In this document: positions 9,845-20,043 of the stretch, one piece after another
Numbering within the stretch: position 1 is the first letter of the stretch
How the letters are laid out: each line of letters starts with the position of its first letter
NCBI GenBank assembly: GCA_016840085.1
Contig: JAEOTA010000043.1
Location: forward strand, 32,488-96,487
Length of the DNA stretch: 64,000 nt
Reading direction: 5' to 3'
Source: Promethearchaeota archaeon
GTDB taxonomy: Archaea > Asgardarchaeota > Lokiarchaeia > Sigyniarchaeales > SOKP01
Notes under the pieces: generated by a model
Seen by the model: the letters and a program-made list of their open reading frames with translations, nothing else
The model's database searches: none
Told to the model about the DNA's origin: nothing
Program-made: the position numbers and the translations under genes

Positions 9845-11134
9845 TTGAAGAATAGTAAATCTACTGAATATTTTTCCTTTAATGCTGACCGGTTATTTGA
9901 TTTAGTAAAACATTTTAGTTTTCCTAGATTAGCTGGGACTGAGGGTGAGCAAAAAGCTGTAGAACTTGCTGTAGAAACATTTAAGAAAAATGGTTTTGAT
10001 GATTCGCAAATACAAAAACAACCCTTTGAATTCTCTGATTTTTATTCTACGACCTTAATCAAGTTAATTATGGTTATCAACTTAACATTTTCATTATTTA
10101 TTTTGATGTTTGTATATATTGAATTATTTATTACAATATTTATCATAAGTAGTGGGATTATACTAATTATGTTAATTATTAGAGGCTTAAAACATCCTGA
10201 AGATTCTGGTTTTTGGGGGGAATACTATGGAAAAACAATTTCAGCGACTAATGTATTTGCAAAACTAAATGCCACGGTGATTCCAACTGAAACTGCTGGA
10301 AATATAATTATTTCCGCGCACTTAGATTCGAAGTCACAGACCTTTAAAACATTATGGAGAGTAATTTTCTATCGTGTTTGGCTCTATGGAGGTATTTTTT
10401 TAGGAGGATTCCTAATAGCTTTATTTCTTGGAACTTATACGGCTTTAAAACTAAACTTACTTGTCATAAGGGTGGGCCTTTGGGTATTTACAATTTTAAT
10501 TTCAATTTCAAACATATTTTTAATGTTTCTAAGCACTCATAATAGATCCCCTGGTGCTTTAGATAATGCGTCCGGTATGGGTATTACATTTGAATTAAGC
10601 AAATATTTTAAAGAACATCCTCTGAAGAACTTCAATATTTGGTTTTGCCAGTTTTCTGCTGAAGAATTAGGAACTATGGGATCAAGAATTTTTGTTAATA
10701 CTCATGAAGATAAATTTGTTAAAGGAAGAATATTTCAGATTAATTTAGATATGGTTTCATGTGCTAATGACAAAAAAAATAAGCTTCAATTTTTAAAATC
10801 TTATGGAGTTTTCCCACGTAAAAAAATAGCACCTTTACTCAGTAAATATTTGGAAAAAGCTTCAGAAGAAGTTAATTTAAAAATAACAGGATTTCATTTA
10901 TCTACAGGGGCTCATACAGATTCTGTTCCTTTTCATTTAAGAGGATATGATTCTGTTGATATCACTACAAAAGTTGCTGGAAAACATACTCATACTATAG
11001 AGGATACTCCGGATAAAGTTGATCCAAAAATATTACTAGAAGCATGTCTAATTATTCGAAAAGTAATAGTATTGATTGATAATGATTATGAAATGTTATG
11101 TAAAAATCAACAATTAGTATGTGATGAAAATTGA
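9845..11134 (+). CDS. M28 family metallopeptidase with embedded TM segments
   Basis: SAHLDSKSQ, GALDNASGMG, SAEELGTMGSR, HTHTIEDTPDKVD; TM pair between the first two motifs. Confidence 0.82.
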   Translation: MKNSKSTEYFSFNADRLFDLVKHFSFPRLAGTEGEQKAVELAVETFKKNGFDDSQIQKQPFEFSDFYSTTLIKLIMVINLTFSLFILMFVYIELFITIFIISSGIILIMLIIRGLKHPEDSGFWGEYYGKTISATNVFAKLNATVIPTETAGNIIISAHLDSKSQTFKTLWRVIFYRVWLYGGIFLGGFLIALFLGTYTALKLNLLVIRVGLWVFTILISISNIFLMFLSTHNRSPGALDNASGMGITFELSKYFKEHPLKNFNIWFCQFSAEELGTMGSRIFVNTHEDKFVKGRIFQINLDMVSCANDKKNKLQFLKSYGVFPRKKIAPLLSKYLEKASEEVNLKITGFHLSTGAHTDSVPFHLRGYDSVDITTKVAGKHTHTIEDTPDKVDPKILLEACLIIRKVIVLIDNDYEMLCKNQQLVCDEN

Positions 11135-12390
11135 ATTACACCTTGGCAGAAAAAATATTATTGGAACATTCAAATCTTAAAGAAATTTCTCCAGGACAGT
11201 TTATTGATTGTGATATCGATTTAATAATGGTCCATGAACAATTAGGAGGACGAATACATAGAGAGTATGAAAAATTAGGTATTGATTATGTTTGGGATCC
11301 TAATAAAATCTTTTTTATTCTTGATCACTGGGTACCTGCTCCTACAATTTCAGCAGCTGAAATGCATCAAGATTGTAGAAAATTTGCAGAAAAATACAAA
11401 TTTATTCATAACATCGGAATGGATAAAGGTATTTGCCATCAAGTCTTACCAGAGATGGGATTTGCCCGACCTGGTATGTTAATAGTAGGTTCTGACAGTC
11501 ATACAACTACTTATGGTGTTTTTAATTGTTTATCTACAGGTATCGGAGCTACTGATGTGTCTGTTGTTTTTGCTACTGGAAAATTATGGTTTAAGGTCCC
11601 AGAATCATTTAAAATAAATCTTTCTGGTAAATTAAATAAAGGAGTGATGTCAAAAGATTTTATCCTAAAATTAATAGGTGACATGTCTACCAAAGGTGCT
11701 ATTTATAAATCTTTGGAATTTCATGGAGATGGTGCAAAATCATTATCAATTGATGGACGTATGACAATTTCAAATATGGTTGTAGAGGCGGGGGCTAAAT
11801 TTGGTATTTTTTTACCTGATGAAAAAGTAACTGATTGGCTCCATAAAAGAACTAATGAAACATTTCAATTTGTATATCCTGATGACGATGCTCTATACGA
11901 AAAAACTTTCGATTATAATTTATCGGATATTACTCCTGTTGTTGCAAAGCCATCTACTCCGGATAATTTAGCTTACATTGAAGAAGTAGAAGGAATTGAA
12001 TTTGATCAAGCATTTATTGGAAGTTGTACAAACGGTAGAATGGAAGATCTTAGGATTGCCGCAAGAATTTTAAAAGGAAAGAAGATAAATTCTAAAATAA
12101 GATTGATAATCATTCCTGCTTCTAAAGAAATATATAAAGAAGCATTACATGAGGGTTTAATTGAAATATTTATTAACGCTGGAGCAATATTTGGACATTC
12201 CACCTGTGGTCCTTGTATTGGTGGACATATGGGTGTATTAGGATCAGATGAAATTTGTATAAGTAGTTCTAATCGAAATTTTGTTGGGAGGATGGGTTCG
12301 CCTAGTTCTCAAATCTACTTAGCATCACCCGCTACTATTGCGGCTTCTGCTATAAGAGGCAAAATTACAGATCCTAGAGAGGTATTATAA
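11131..12390 (+). CDS. leuC: 3-isopropylmalate dehydratase/homoaconitase-type large subunit
   Basis: GSDSHTTTYG, IGSCTNGRMEDLR, GHSTCGPCIGGHMG, SSNRNFVGRMG. Confidence 0.92.
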   Translation: MNYTLAEKILLEHSNLKEISPGQFIDCDIDLIMVHEQLGGRIHREYEKLGIDYVWDPNKIFFILDHWVPAPTISAAEMHQDCRKFAEKYKFIHNIGMDKGICHQVLPEMGFARPGMLIVGSDSHTTTYGVFNCLSTGIGATDVSVVFATGKLWFKVPESFKINLSGKLNKGVMSKDFILKLIGDMSTKGAIYKSLEFHGDGAKSLSIDGRMTISNMVVEAGAKFGIFLPDEKVTDWLHKRTNETFQFVYPDDDALYEKTFDYNLSDITPVVAKPSTPDNLAYIEEVEGIEFDQAFIGSCTNGRMEDLRIAARILKGKKINSKIRLIIIPASKEIYKEALHEGLIEIFINAGAIFGHSTCGPCIGGHMGVLGSDEICISSSNRNFVGRMGSPSSQIYLASPATIAASAIRGKITDPREVL

Positions 12391-12891
12391 ATGATTGATA
12401 TAATTGGAGGTTTCGTTTATATTTTGGGAGATAATATTACTACTGATGATATTGTCCCCAGTGATGTCTTAACATTAAGAGATACAAATGATATGGCTAA
12501 AAGTACTCTAAAATACATTGATCAGTACTTTGTACAAAATATTAACAGAGGAAATATTATTGTAGCAGGAGAAAATTTTGGATCAGGCAGTTCTCGGGAA
12601 GAAGCTGTTAATGTATTTAAAATTTTAGGAGTAAAAGCAATTATAGCTAAATCTTTTGCTCGAATTTATTTTAGAAATCTGATTAATTTAGGTATTCCGG
12701 GTATTCAATTAAAATGGGAAGATATTCATTTTTCAAAAGAAGATGATCTAGAGATTTCACTTGATCAAGGAATAATTTTTAATAAAAGTAAAAATCTAAA
12801 GATTCAATTTGAAAAATTGCCAACTTTTTTAACAGAAATATTAGAAGAAGGAGGAATTTTAAACCGATTAAAGAGGAATTTAAAGAAGTAA
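12391..12891 (+). CDS. leuD: 3-isopropylmalate dehydratase/homoaconitase-type small subunit
   Basis: GENFGSGSSREEA, SFARIYFRNLINLGIP; immediately after leuC. Confidence 0.92.
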   Translation: MIDIIGGFVYILGDNITTDDIVPSDVLTLRDTNDMAKSTLKYIDQYFVQNINRGNIIVAGENFGSGSSREEAVNVFKILGVKAIIAKSFARIYFRNLINLGIPGIQLKWEDIHFSKEDDLEISLDQGIIFNKSKNLKIQFEKLPTFLTEILEEGGILNRLKRNLKK

Positions 12892-12896
12892 TATTA

Positions 12897-13436
12897 TTAC
12901 ATTAGTCTTTCTATTTCTTTTTGAATCTCTTCTATTCTTCTTTTTGATTTTAACAAAATTTTACTTCTACCATACTTCTGAAACCATCTATTAAACCTTT
13001 CATGTATTGTAACTTCTCTAGTTCCTGCCATATGCTTATCAGCCAAACATATAATTTTTTCTTCTAATGTGATTGGTAAGTAATCTTTTTCAGGTAATCC
13101 AAACCTCTTAGCATCTATTTTATCCAATCCTCCTAAAATATGCCTTTCACAGATTTTCGAGAGTTTATCTGAAAAACCTCTCTCTCTTAATATCTTACTT
13201 CCAATTAAAGCATGTTTAAACCCATGTGTTTTAGTTCTTCCTATATCGTGTAATAATGCTCCAATTTCAATTAAATTCAAGTCAACTTTAACTTTAGTTA
13301 TTTTTTTTGCGATATCTAAAGCCTTATCTGCAACTTTTTCAGAATGACGCCTAACTGAATGTTGGATTTTTAGACTTCTAAGTAAATCAAGTGCAAATTC
13401 CCGATCAGGTAGAATTTCTTCTTTTTTATTCCCCAT
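12897..13436 (-). CDS. HD (HDIG) domain protein
   Basis: IGALLHDIGRTKTHGFKHALIGSKILRERG, as in archaeal HDIG-domain proteins. Confidence 0.85.
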   Translation of the reverse strand: MGNKKEEILPDREFALDLLRSLKIQHSVRRHSEKVADKALDIAKKITKVKVDLNLIEIGALLHDIGRTKTHGFKHALIGSKILRERGFSDKLSKICERHILGGLDKIDAKRFGLPEKDYLPITLEEKIICLADKHMAGTREVTIHERFNRWFQKYGRSKILLKSKRRIEEIQKEIERLM

Positions 13437-13540
13437 TAATAACTTATATTATCAACTAATATTAAATTTTTTTAAGATAAGTCGGATTATAACCCAATTA
13501 GAATTTCTTAAAGAAAGAAAAAAGATAAACCATAAGATGA

Positions 13541-14029
13541 TTAATAAAACTCTTCATATGGACCACTTATTAGCCCACCGATTAGTCCTCCTGTAAAGGC
13601 TCCTAAAAAGGCACTAAAAATCCCCCCTAATGTTTCAGTTAATTGATTTCCTTGAAATAAAGCCATTAAATCTACCCCAGAAATTATACTTATTATAATC
13701 CAGATTAATAAAACTACTACAACCACTAATACACTTGATATAATACCTCTTCTTAAACCTTTTGCTATTGTACCACTAATATACCCTATAAATAGCCAAG
13801 CTAGAAGTTGTGCTGCGAAAAATCCTGAAACTGTTAAAGATCCGGAAAAAAATGCGATGATATCAAATTTAAAATTAGCACCAACTAATAATGCAATCGC
13901 TTTTAATAAATCAGAACCGGCATAAGTGTGGATTTGATTAATGAGACTCTCCATATTAAAGAAAAATACACTAAAAAAACTTAAAATAATGCCAGTTATG
14001 ATTCCTAAAATTAACCGATAAGAAGCCAT
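13541..14029 (-). CDS. integral membrane protein, Gly-rich TM segments
   Basis: Several hydrophobic segments; clean ORF between neighbours. Confidence 0.6.
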   Translation of the reverse strand: MASYRLILGIITGIILSFFSVFFFNMESLINQIHTYAGSDLLKAIALLVGANFKFDIIAFFSGSLTVSGFFAAQLLAWLFIGYISGTIAKGLRRGIISSVLVVVVVLLIWIIISIISGVDLMALFQGNQLTETLGGIFSAFLGAFTGGLIGGLISGPYEEFY

Positions 14030-14262
14030 TATTTAAACTAGTATAAAATTAAATTTTTATATAATAAATGTAATTGATTAGATATATTAATAATTAAAAT
14101 CATTTTTGCTATATTAATACTTTAGTTCTTAGAGATTTAGCAAAAACCTCTTAATAAAATATTAAAATTATGGTATATTTAAGTAATTATTCATTGAATT
14201 TTGAAAATTTCAGAATAACAAATTAAAATTGATATAAGAAAAACATTAACAAGGCTTTAATC

Positions 14263-15090
14263 TTGGCAAAAAGGAAAAAAAAGACTGTTGATGAGGAAAC
14301 AGAAAAAAAAGAGGAGATCTTAGAAGATTTTGAAGATGATTTCAATATTGACTTTGAAGATGATTTGGATTTAGAAGAAGAACTTGAATTATTAGATACT
14401 GATGACATAGAAACTGATATAGAGGCTAGAGAAGAATTAATTGATAAAGACGAAGAAAGAAAGCAACTATATTTAAGCTGTGGGATTCATATTGGAACTA
14501 AGCTTCTCACAGGCGATGCTAGACGTTTTATATATCGTCAAACAAATTATGGCCTATATGTAATTGATTTAACTAAAACAGATGAGCGACTGAAAATAGC
14601 TGCTAGATTTTTAAGCAAATATATTGAAGAAGGAAGCGATAGAGTAATTGTGACAAGTGTACGCAGATACGGAAAAGAACCAGTTCGTCAATTTTGCAAA
14701 GTTCTTGGATGTAAAGCGATAACTGAACGTTTTATACCCGGAAGTTTAACAAACCCTTCAATAGATCCTTATATTAAGGATGCTAGTGTTGTTGTAATAG
14801 TTGATCCTCATGCAGATAAAGTTATTCTGAGAGAAGCTAAATTAGCTCGAATTCCAGTAGTTTCTCTTTTCGATACTGATGATACACTAAGAGGAATAGA
14901 TCTTGCGATTCCAGCAAATAATCGCGGAAAAAAAGCATTAGGTTTAGCTTTTTGGCTCTTAGCACGACAAATTATGTTAGAAGTAGGAAAAATTTCAAGT
15001 GAAGAAGAATTTCCATATACATTGGAGGAATTCACCTCGAAAATTGTTCCGGTATACCGACAAGAACAACAAAATCAAGCAAGAAGATGA
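14263..15090 (+). CDS. rps2: 30S ribosomal protein uS2 with long acidic N-terminal extension (TTG start)
   Basis: QLYLSCGIHIGTKL, RFIYRQTNYGLYVIDLTKTDERL, RFIPGSLTNP, VVIVDPHADK. Confidence 0.95.
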   Translation: MAKRKKKTVDEETEKKEEILEDFEDDFNIDFEDDLDLEEELELLDTDDIETDIEAREELIDKDEERKQLYLSCGIHIGTKLLTGDARRFIYRQTNYGLYVIDLTKTDERLKIAARFLSKYIEEGSDRVIVTSVRRYGKEPVRQFCKVLGCKAITERFIPGSLTNPSIDPYIKDASVVVIVDPHADKVILREAKLARIPVVSLFDTDDTLRGIDLAIPANNRGKKALGLAFWLLARQIMLEVGKISSEEEFPYTLEEFTSKIVPVYRQEQQNQARR

Positions 15091-15244
15091 TTTATTAATT
15101 ATTACTTTCCTTATTAATTCCATTTATAATTCTTATTTTAATAATCCTTATTCTTTTGAATTATTTATAATAAATTTTTAATCTTAAATCAATTTCATTA
15201 CCCTAAGGAATAATAACTAATATTAAGTATAGGGTTTATTTAGA

Positions 15245-15394
15245 TCACTTGCCAATTTTATAAATCTGGAGTTCATATTCTTTTTCAGGATTAATTTTTC
15301 CTGAGCGGATATATTCGATTGGGATGTTAAAATAGTAGTTTTTTCCTTTTTTTGTCGGCTTTTTTATGAGTGTGGTAATTAATGCTACGTCCAT
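15245..15394 (-). CDS. small AbrB/SpoVT-like DNA-binding protein (49 aa), absent from ORF track
   Basis: Reads MDVALITTLIKKPTKKGKNYYFNIPIEYIRSGKINPEKEYELQIYKIGK*; YFNIPIEYIRSGKINPEKEYEL resembles the AbrB-like swapped-hairpin signature. Confidence 0.65.
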   Translation of the reverse strand: MDVALITTLIKKPTKKGKNYYFNIPIEYIRSGKINPEKEYELQIYKIGK

Positions 15395-15499
15395 AGTGTA
15401 CCATTAAGTATTATATTATATATATCTTTTGGTATAATACACAAAATCAGCAGGGTCTTTGAAGATATAAGCCATGAGGTATTATTCTACGTAAGAATC

Positions 15500-16834
15500 A
15501 TGACGCACTTAAATCCCAATTCTGAATTTAGAACAGAGTATATTTATTTGAATACGAAACAAGTTCGAGTTCTCATAAACAGATTAAAGTGTAAAAAGGA
15601 GATGACGCAAAAAGCAATTAGCGAGAAGATTGGGTCAAGTATTGGGAGTGTGTTAGCAAGGGGATCAGCACTCAAATACGAAAGTTATCAAAAATTAAGT
15701 GAATTGGCTAGAAAGGTAAATTTAACGGTTGACATAACGCAAAGGAAATATGTTTATAATCATTCTATCGCATCACTGCAAAAATTAGCGAAAGAGATTG
15801 GGCTAAAGAAAACGGGAGTAGCGGGGAAATTCTTGTCAAAAAAGTATAGAGGGATGAATACATCACATAAATGGCAATGTGGGAGATGCGGAAAAATCTG
15901 GAATACATCCCCTAATAGCATCATGTATCAAGAAAGTTGGTGTACAAGGTGTTCAGGGCGGGAAACATGGACATATGAACAGATGGTAGAATTAGCAAGA
16001 GTGGGTGGTATAGAAAAGACAGGAGTAGCGGGTAAATTTTTAATGAGTAAAAGGGAATATGAACAGCAAACATATCCAGATAGAAGTAAATATCAATGGG
16101 AGTGCGGGAAGTGCGGACATAGGTGGGAATCAAGTGCAAATAACATAAAGCGGGGGTCATGGTGTAGAGAATGTCAATATACTCATCTTTCACGCACATT
16201 AAGGACGCCATATCATGAAATAGTAAAATTGGCAGAAAAAGTCGGGATTATGAAAACAGGGTATGCGGGTGTATTCTTTGCGAGTAAAGAAGAATATCAA
16301 AAAGTTCAAACTCCCAGCCATCATAAATTTATGTGGCAATGCGGAAAATGTCATGAGGTTTTTGAGATGGATATAACCCACGTTAGTCGACCGCAGTGGT
16401 GTCCAAGTTGTACTGAAGGAGAAAGCGAAGAAGTGTGTCGAGGGTTCTTTGAACATATTTTTAAGGCAAAATTTCAAAAAGGGCATCCAGAATGGCTTGT
16501 TAACCCTTTTAGTGGAGGAAAGATGCACCTTGATGGCTATAACAAAAGATTAAAATTAGCATTCGAGTTTAACGGTCCGCAACATTATAAAATGTATCCA
16601 AAATATCATAAGAAGTATCAAGATTTTGTGAAACAACAGGAGCGGGATCTGTTCAAAGCGACACTATGTAAGGAAAAGGACATTAATTTAATTGTAGTTC
16701 CCTATTGGTTTGATTATGATGAATTTCAGGAACATATTATAGAAGAATATGCGAAATTAACTGGGAATGTACTAAAAAAAATTCCTAAGTATGATTGGAG
16801 TAAATTTAAGAGACAAAATTCTAGTTTAAAATAA
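15500..16834 (+). CDS. HTH + three zinc-ribbon repeats + C-terminal restriction-like/Vsr-like nuclease domain
   Basis: Three units of the form LAKEIGLKKTGVAGKFL...WQCGRCGKIW...WCTRC; C-terminus LAFEFNGPQHY...QQERDLFKATLCKEKDINLIVVPYWF. Confidence 0.7.
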   Translation: MTHLNPNSEFRTEYIYLNTKQVRVLINRLKCKKEMTQKAISEKIGSSIGSVLARGSALKYESYQKLSELARKVNLTVDITQRKYVYNHSIASLQKLAKEIGLKKTGVAGKFLSKKYRGMNTSHKWQCGRCGKIWNTSPNSIMYQESWCTRCSGRETWTYEQMVELARVGGIEKTGVAGKFLMSKREYEQQTYPDRSKYQWECGKCGHRWESSANNIKRGSWCRECQYTHLSRTLRTPYHEIVKLAEKVGIMKTGYAGVFFASKEEYQKVQTPSHHKFMWQCGKCHEVFEMDITHVSRPQWCPSCTEGESEEVCRGFFEHIFKAKFQKGHPEWLVNPFSGGKMHLDGYNKRLKLAFEFNGPQHYKMYPKYHKKYQDFVKQQERDLFKATLCKEKDINLIVVPYWFDYDEFQEHIIEEYAKLTGNVLKKIPKYDWSKFKRQNSSLK

Positions 16835-16846
16835 ATAAACTATTTT

Positions 16847-17623
16847 CTATACTATTTTAGCATATAATTCTTTAGCTGTTTGATATGCTTCACTATCTTT
16901 TGGGAGTTGTAAAAGATTTTCTCCAATTAAATTCATTTTACTGATTTCTTCGCTGTTTGATATAAACCCAAGGAGTTTTACATAATTTTTCTTAATACTA
17001 GCGACATCCTTTTCCAAAATGTCATGTAAATTGTCTGGAAAGCGATTTCCGAGTATCCAGATATTTTCAAACCGTAGATCAACTTCCTCTGATACTTCTA
17101 ATATGCGTGTCATGGTATGGATGCCCATTTTAGATGGATCACTTACAATTACTAAATCAGTAACATTGCGACCAGTTTTTCGGGAAAAAAATTCTAGCCC
17201 CGCGGGAGCATCAATGAGCACAATCTCATAGTTTTTCGCTAATACGTCAATGATACGTTTCAAATAATTATTAATGCTACAATAGCATCCCTCTCCTTCT
17301 CCTCGACCCATCTCTAAAAGATCAAAAGCATCCATTTCAATTAGGGCATCAAAAACCTCGGATTCGACGATTTGATCCTTAGATACATCAAGAGGTATTT
17401 GCCTTTTTTGGATTTTATGTTTAAACTCAGCCATTTTTCCCCCGATTGTTTCCTTAAAATGGATTTCTTTTCCGATAAGATCTGCAATATTTGCGTCGGG
17501 ATCGGCATCAATTATGAGGATGTTTATTTTTTTATATTTTTCAAGAAGATATTTGAGCATTAAGACGAGGAGCGTAGATTTTCCAACCCCGCCCTTTCCT
17601 GAAAATGAGATAATTTTTCGCAT
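16847..17623 (-). CDS. CooC-like MinD/ParA-family ATPase (Ni insertion/CODH maturation type)
   Basis: GKGGVGKSTL deviant Walker A, IDADPDANIADLIG, GRGEGEGCYCSINNYLK. Confidence 0.85.
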   Translation of the reverse strand: MRKIISFSGKGGVGKSTLLVLMLKYLLEKYKKINILIIDADPDANIADLIGKEIHFKETIGGKMAEFKHKIQKRQIPLDVSKDQIVESEVFDALIEMDAFDLLEMGRGEGEGCYCSINNYLKRIIDVLAKNYEIVLIDAPAGLEFFSRKTGRNVTDLVIVSDPSKMGIHTMTRILEVSEEVDLRFENIWILGNRFPDNLHDILEKDVASIKKNYVKLLGFISNSEEISKMNLIGENLLQLPKDSEAYQTAKELYAKIV

Positions 17624-17825
17624 TTTTTCTTTATCTTATTATTGCTCCTGTTTGGTTAAAATAATTCTATGTTAGAAAAAAAGTTTATTTCATTTAAGGT
17701 TTGATTTTATAAGATATTATTTGATAATGGATTTATCTTTCATAACAAATCTGCAGAAACTCTATTAACTCTTATTTATAAATTCTGATTAACACTTAAA
17801 AAACATTCGCGAAAATACTATGATA

Positions 17826-18509
17826 TTAAAGATAATCATTGATCTTTTTATTTCGAGTTAAATTACGTTTTTCTACATAACGTTTTTCTATCCCATTTCT
17901 CATTCCAGGTAATTCATAACACTTGTCAGGGATGATACTTTTAAAGAAACGTGGATTTTCACGCTCAATAATATTTTGAGATTCATAAAGCGTTTCGAAA
18001 ATTTCCTCACCAGAAAATTGGATGTCATCAAAATATGGTATAATTGGGCGTTTCTTACTTATCTCATCCACAACTTCATTGAGAGGTAATATAAACTCCT
18101 GAATAGTTCCTGCCTCATTAATTATACTCGTTTTATGAATATGCTCATTGTATAAGCAGACTACACATTGAGGCCATCGTTCGTGAAAATAATTTAAGAC
18201 AAGATCCATTACTCGATGTTTAAGTAATGCCAACCCAAATAAAACACCACGATTATTTATTTCTGTTCGTGTAAATTGCTTTGCTCGATAAGCTTCAGTA
18301 AATACTTCTCGCATCATTTGGATGAATTTCTTAGCTATTGGAGTACCTGAATTGCGTAGGATTACGTCTGATAATTTGTTTATCTGATTTATATAATTGG
18401 GTGAATATTTAGAATGACGTGGGAGATTTTCTATAAATTCCTTTCGTGTATATCCTTTCGCACGACCAATGACTTTTAAAGGATCTTGGCAAGTTCCCCT
18501 CTTCTTCAT
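17826..18509 (-). CDS. conserved partner of the downstream-labelled radical SAM protein; not a recognisable DUF4130
   Basis: 4-nt overlap with 18506-19834; MREVFTEAYRAKQFTRTEINNRGVLFG, FHERWPQCVVCLYNEH, LPGMRNGIEKRY. Confidence 0.6.
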   Translation of the reverse strand: MKKRGTCQDPLKVIGRAKGYTRKEFIENLPRHSKYSPNYINQINKLSDVILRNSGTPIAKKFIQMMREVFTEAYRAKQFTRTEINNRGVLFGLALLKHRVMDLVLNYFHERWPQCVVCLYNEHIHKTSIINEAGTIQEFILPLNEVVDEISKKRPIIPYFDDIQFSGEEIFETLYESQNIIERENPRFFKSIIPDKCYELPGMRNGIEKRYVEKRNLTRNKKINDYL

Positions 18510-19834
18510 TGAATCTCCTCATAAAGAATTTTATTATTATCAGAATTCAAAAACTTGCATAGGGTTGTTTGAGTCCGACCATTAATTTTGAGAAAAGGAT
18601 CTGCTCTTTTTAGTACCACACCAATAGATTTTAAGTCTTCTCGACGTTTAAATATGAATTTTTGAGTTCTTAAATTTATTATCCGTTTAGCTGAAATGGG
18701 ACCTATCCCTGGAACTCGTATCAACTCTTGGTAAGATGCATTATTAGGATCTACAAGATTATGATCTTTAAAATAGTATCTTGCTAAGTGGACTTTTGGA
18801 TCTCCTTCAGGTAAGTTATCATCCTCTGTTAAAACTTCTTTTAAATCTTTTAATTTAAAATGATATATACGTAATAACCAATCACTTTGATATAACTGAT
18901 GTTCTCTTGCTAGTGAGGTTGCTTGCTTACCTGCTAATGGAGTGCCCTCGATTGGGATGAAAGAAGAAAAATAAGCACGCCTTAGATCAATTTCCCGATA
19001 TCCCCAGTCGATCCTTTTAAGTAGTTCATAATCGCTTTCATTTTCTGCAGCTCCTACGACAAACTGGGTTGTTTGACCACTATTAAGAATTGGTGCACTA
19101 TCCCATCGAAATTTTTTGTAACCATCTGCTCGTCGATCCTTAATCATTCTTTCTTGAAATTTCAGTTGACAGTCTTTTTTCAAATCTCTTATGACCTTAA
19201 GGGTTTCCTCATTATGTCTAATACGAATCTGTTTTAACCAGCGCTGTCTTGTTATAATATCATTATTAAAATCTTTCTGATCTGCAATTTCCGCGAGATG
19301 ATCTTTAGTTGAGGCTTCTGTATTAATTGATATTCTATCGGAAAGAGATATCGCTTCTTTAAGGAGATACTGACTTACTCCAGGTAGGCATTTAAAATGC
19401 ACATATCCTTGAAAGTTATATTTGAATCGAAGGAGTTTAACCGCTTCCAACATTTCTTCAGTTGTTCTATCAGCACTGCCGCATACCCCTGATGAAATAA
19501 ATAACCCTTCAACAACATTCATCGAGTAAAGTTTCATAAATGTGCGAGCATATTCTTCTGGTGTAAAGCTCATCTTCTTCTTACAACTATGAGAAAAACA
19601 ATATTTACAATTGTAGATACATTTATTAGTATACAGAGTTTTAAAAAGACTCATACATCGACCATCAGGAGTATAGCTATGGCAAATCCCAGCACTTGCT
19701 GTAGCTCCAATCCATTTCTTTGAATCTCCAAAAAGTTTTGGATATTTATCGGTACGACTGGAAGCAGTACTGGCACAAATATCATATTTAGAATTTTCTC
19801 CTAATACTCGAATCTTTTCTAAAGTAGATGGCAC
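18506..19834 (-). CDS. putative DNA modification/repair radical SAM protein with C-terminal helix-hairpin-helix
   Basis: CIYNCKYC radical SAM motif; GICHSYTPDGRCMSLFKTLYTNKC; LIRVPGIGPISAKRIINLR HhH. Confidence 0.88.
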   Translation of the reverse strand: MPSTLEKIRVLGENSKYDICASTASSRTDKYPKLFGDSKKWIGATASAGICHSYTPDGRCMSLFKTLYTNKCIYNCKYCFSHSCKKKMSFTPEEYARTFMKLYSMNVVEGLFISSGVCGSADRTTEEMLEAVKLLRFKYNFQGYVHFKCLPGVSQYLLKEAISLSDRISINTEASTKDHLAEIADQKDFNNDIITRQRWLKQIRIRHNEETLKVIRDLKKDCQLKFQERMIKDRRADGYKKFRWDSAPILNSGQTTQFVVGAAENESDYELLKRIDWGYREIDLRRAYFSSFIPIEGTPLAGKQATSLAREHQLYQSDWLLRIYHFKLKDLKEVLTEDDNLPEGDPKVHLARYYFKDHNLVDPNNASYQELIRVPGIGPISAKRIINLRTQKFIFKRREDLKSIGVVLKRADPFLKINGRTQTTLCKFLNSDNNKILYEEIQ

Positions 19835-20043
19835 GTTATCTCTCAGCTTCGTAGAATAATATACTTGAATATTCCATATAAGTTTAAATCTTGATATTTA
19901 CCTTATAAAAAGAGGGGGCATAGTGAATTTTAAAAAAAATTTAACTAATAAATCTCAATATTATCTTGAGAAATAAAAATTAAAGTTTTAATTTATTCTC
20001 TCATAAGTATCTAATAATTTCCTTAAAATAAATAGCAAAGTAA

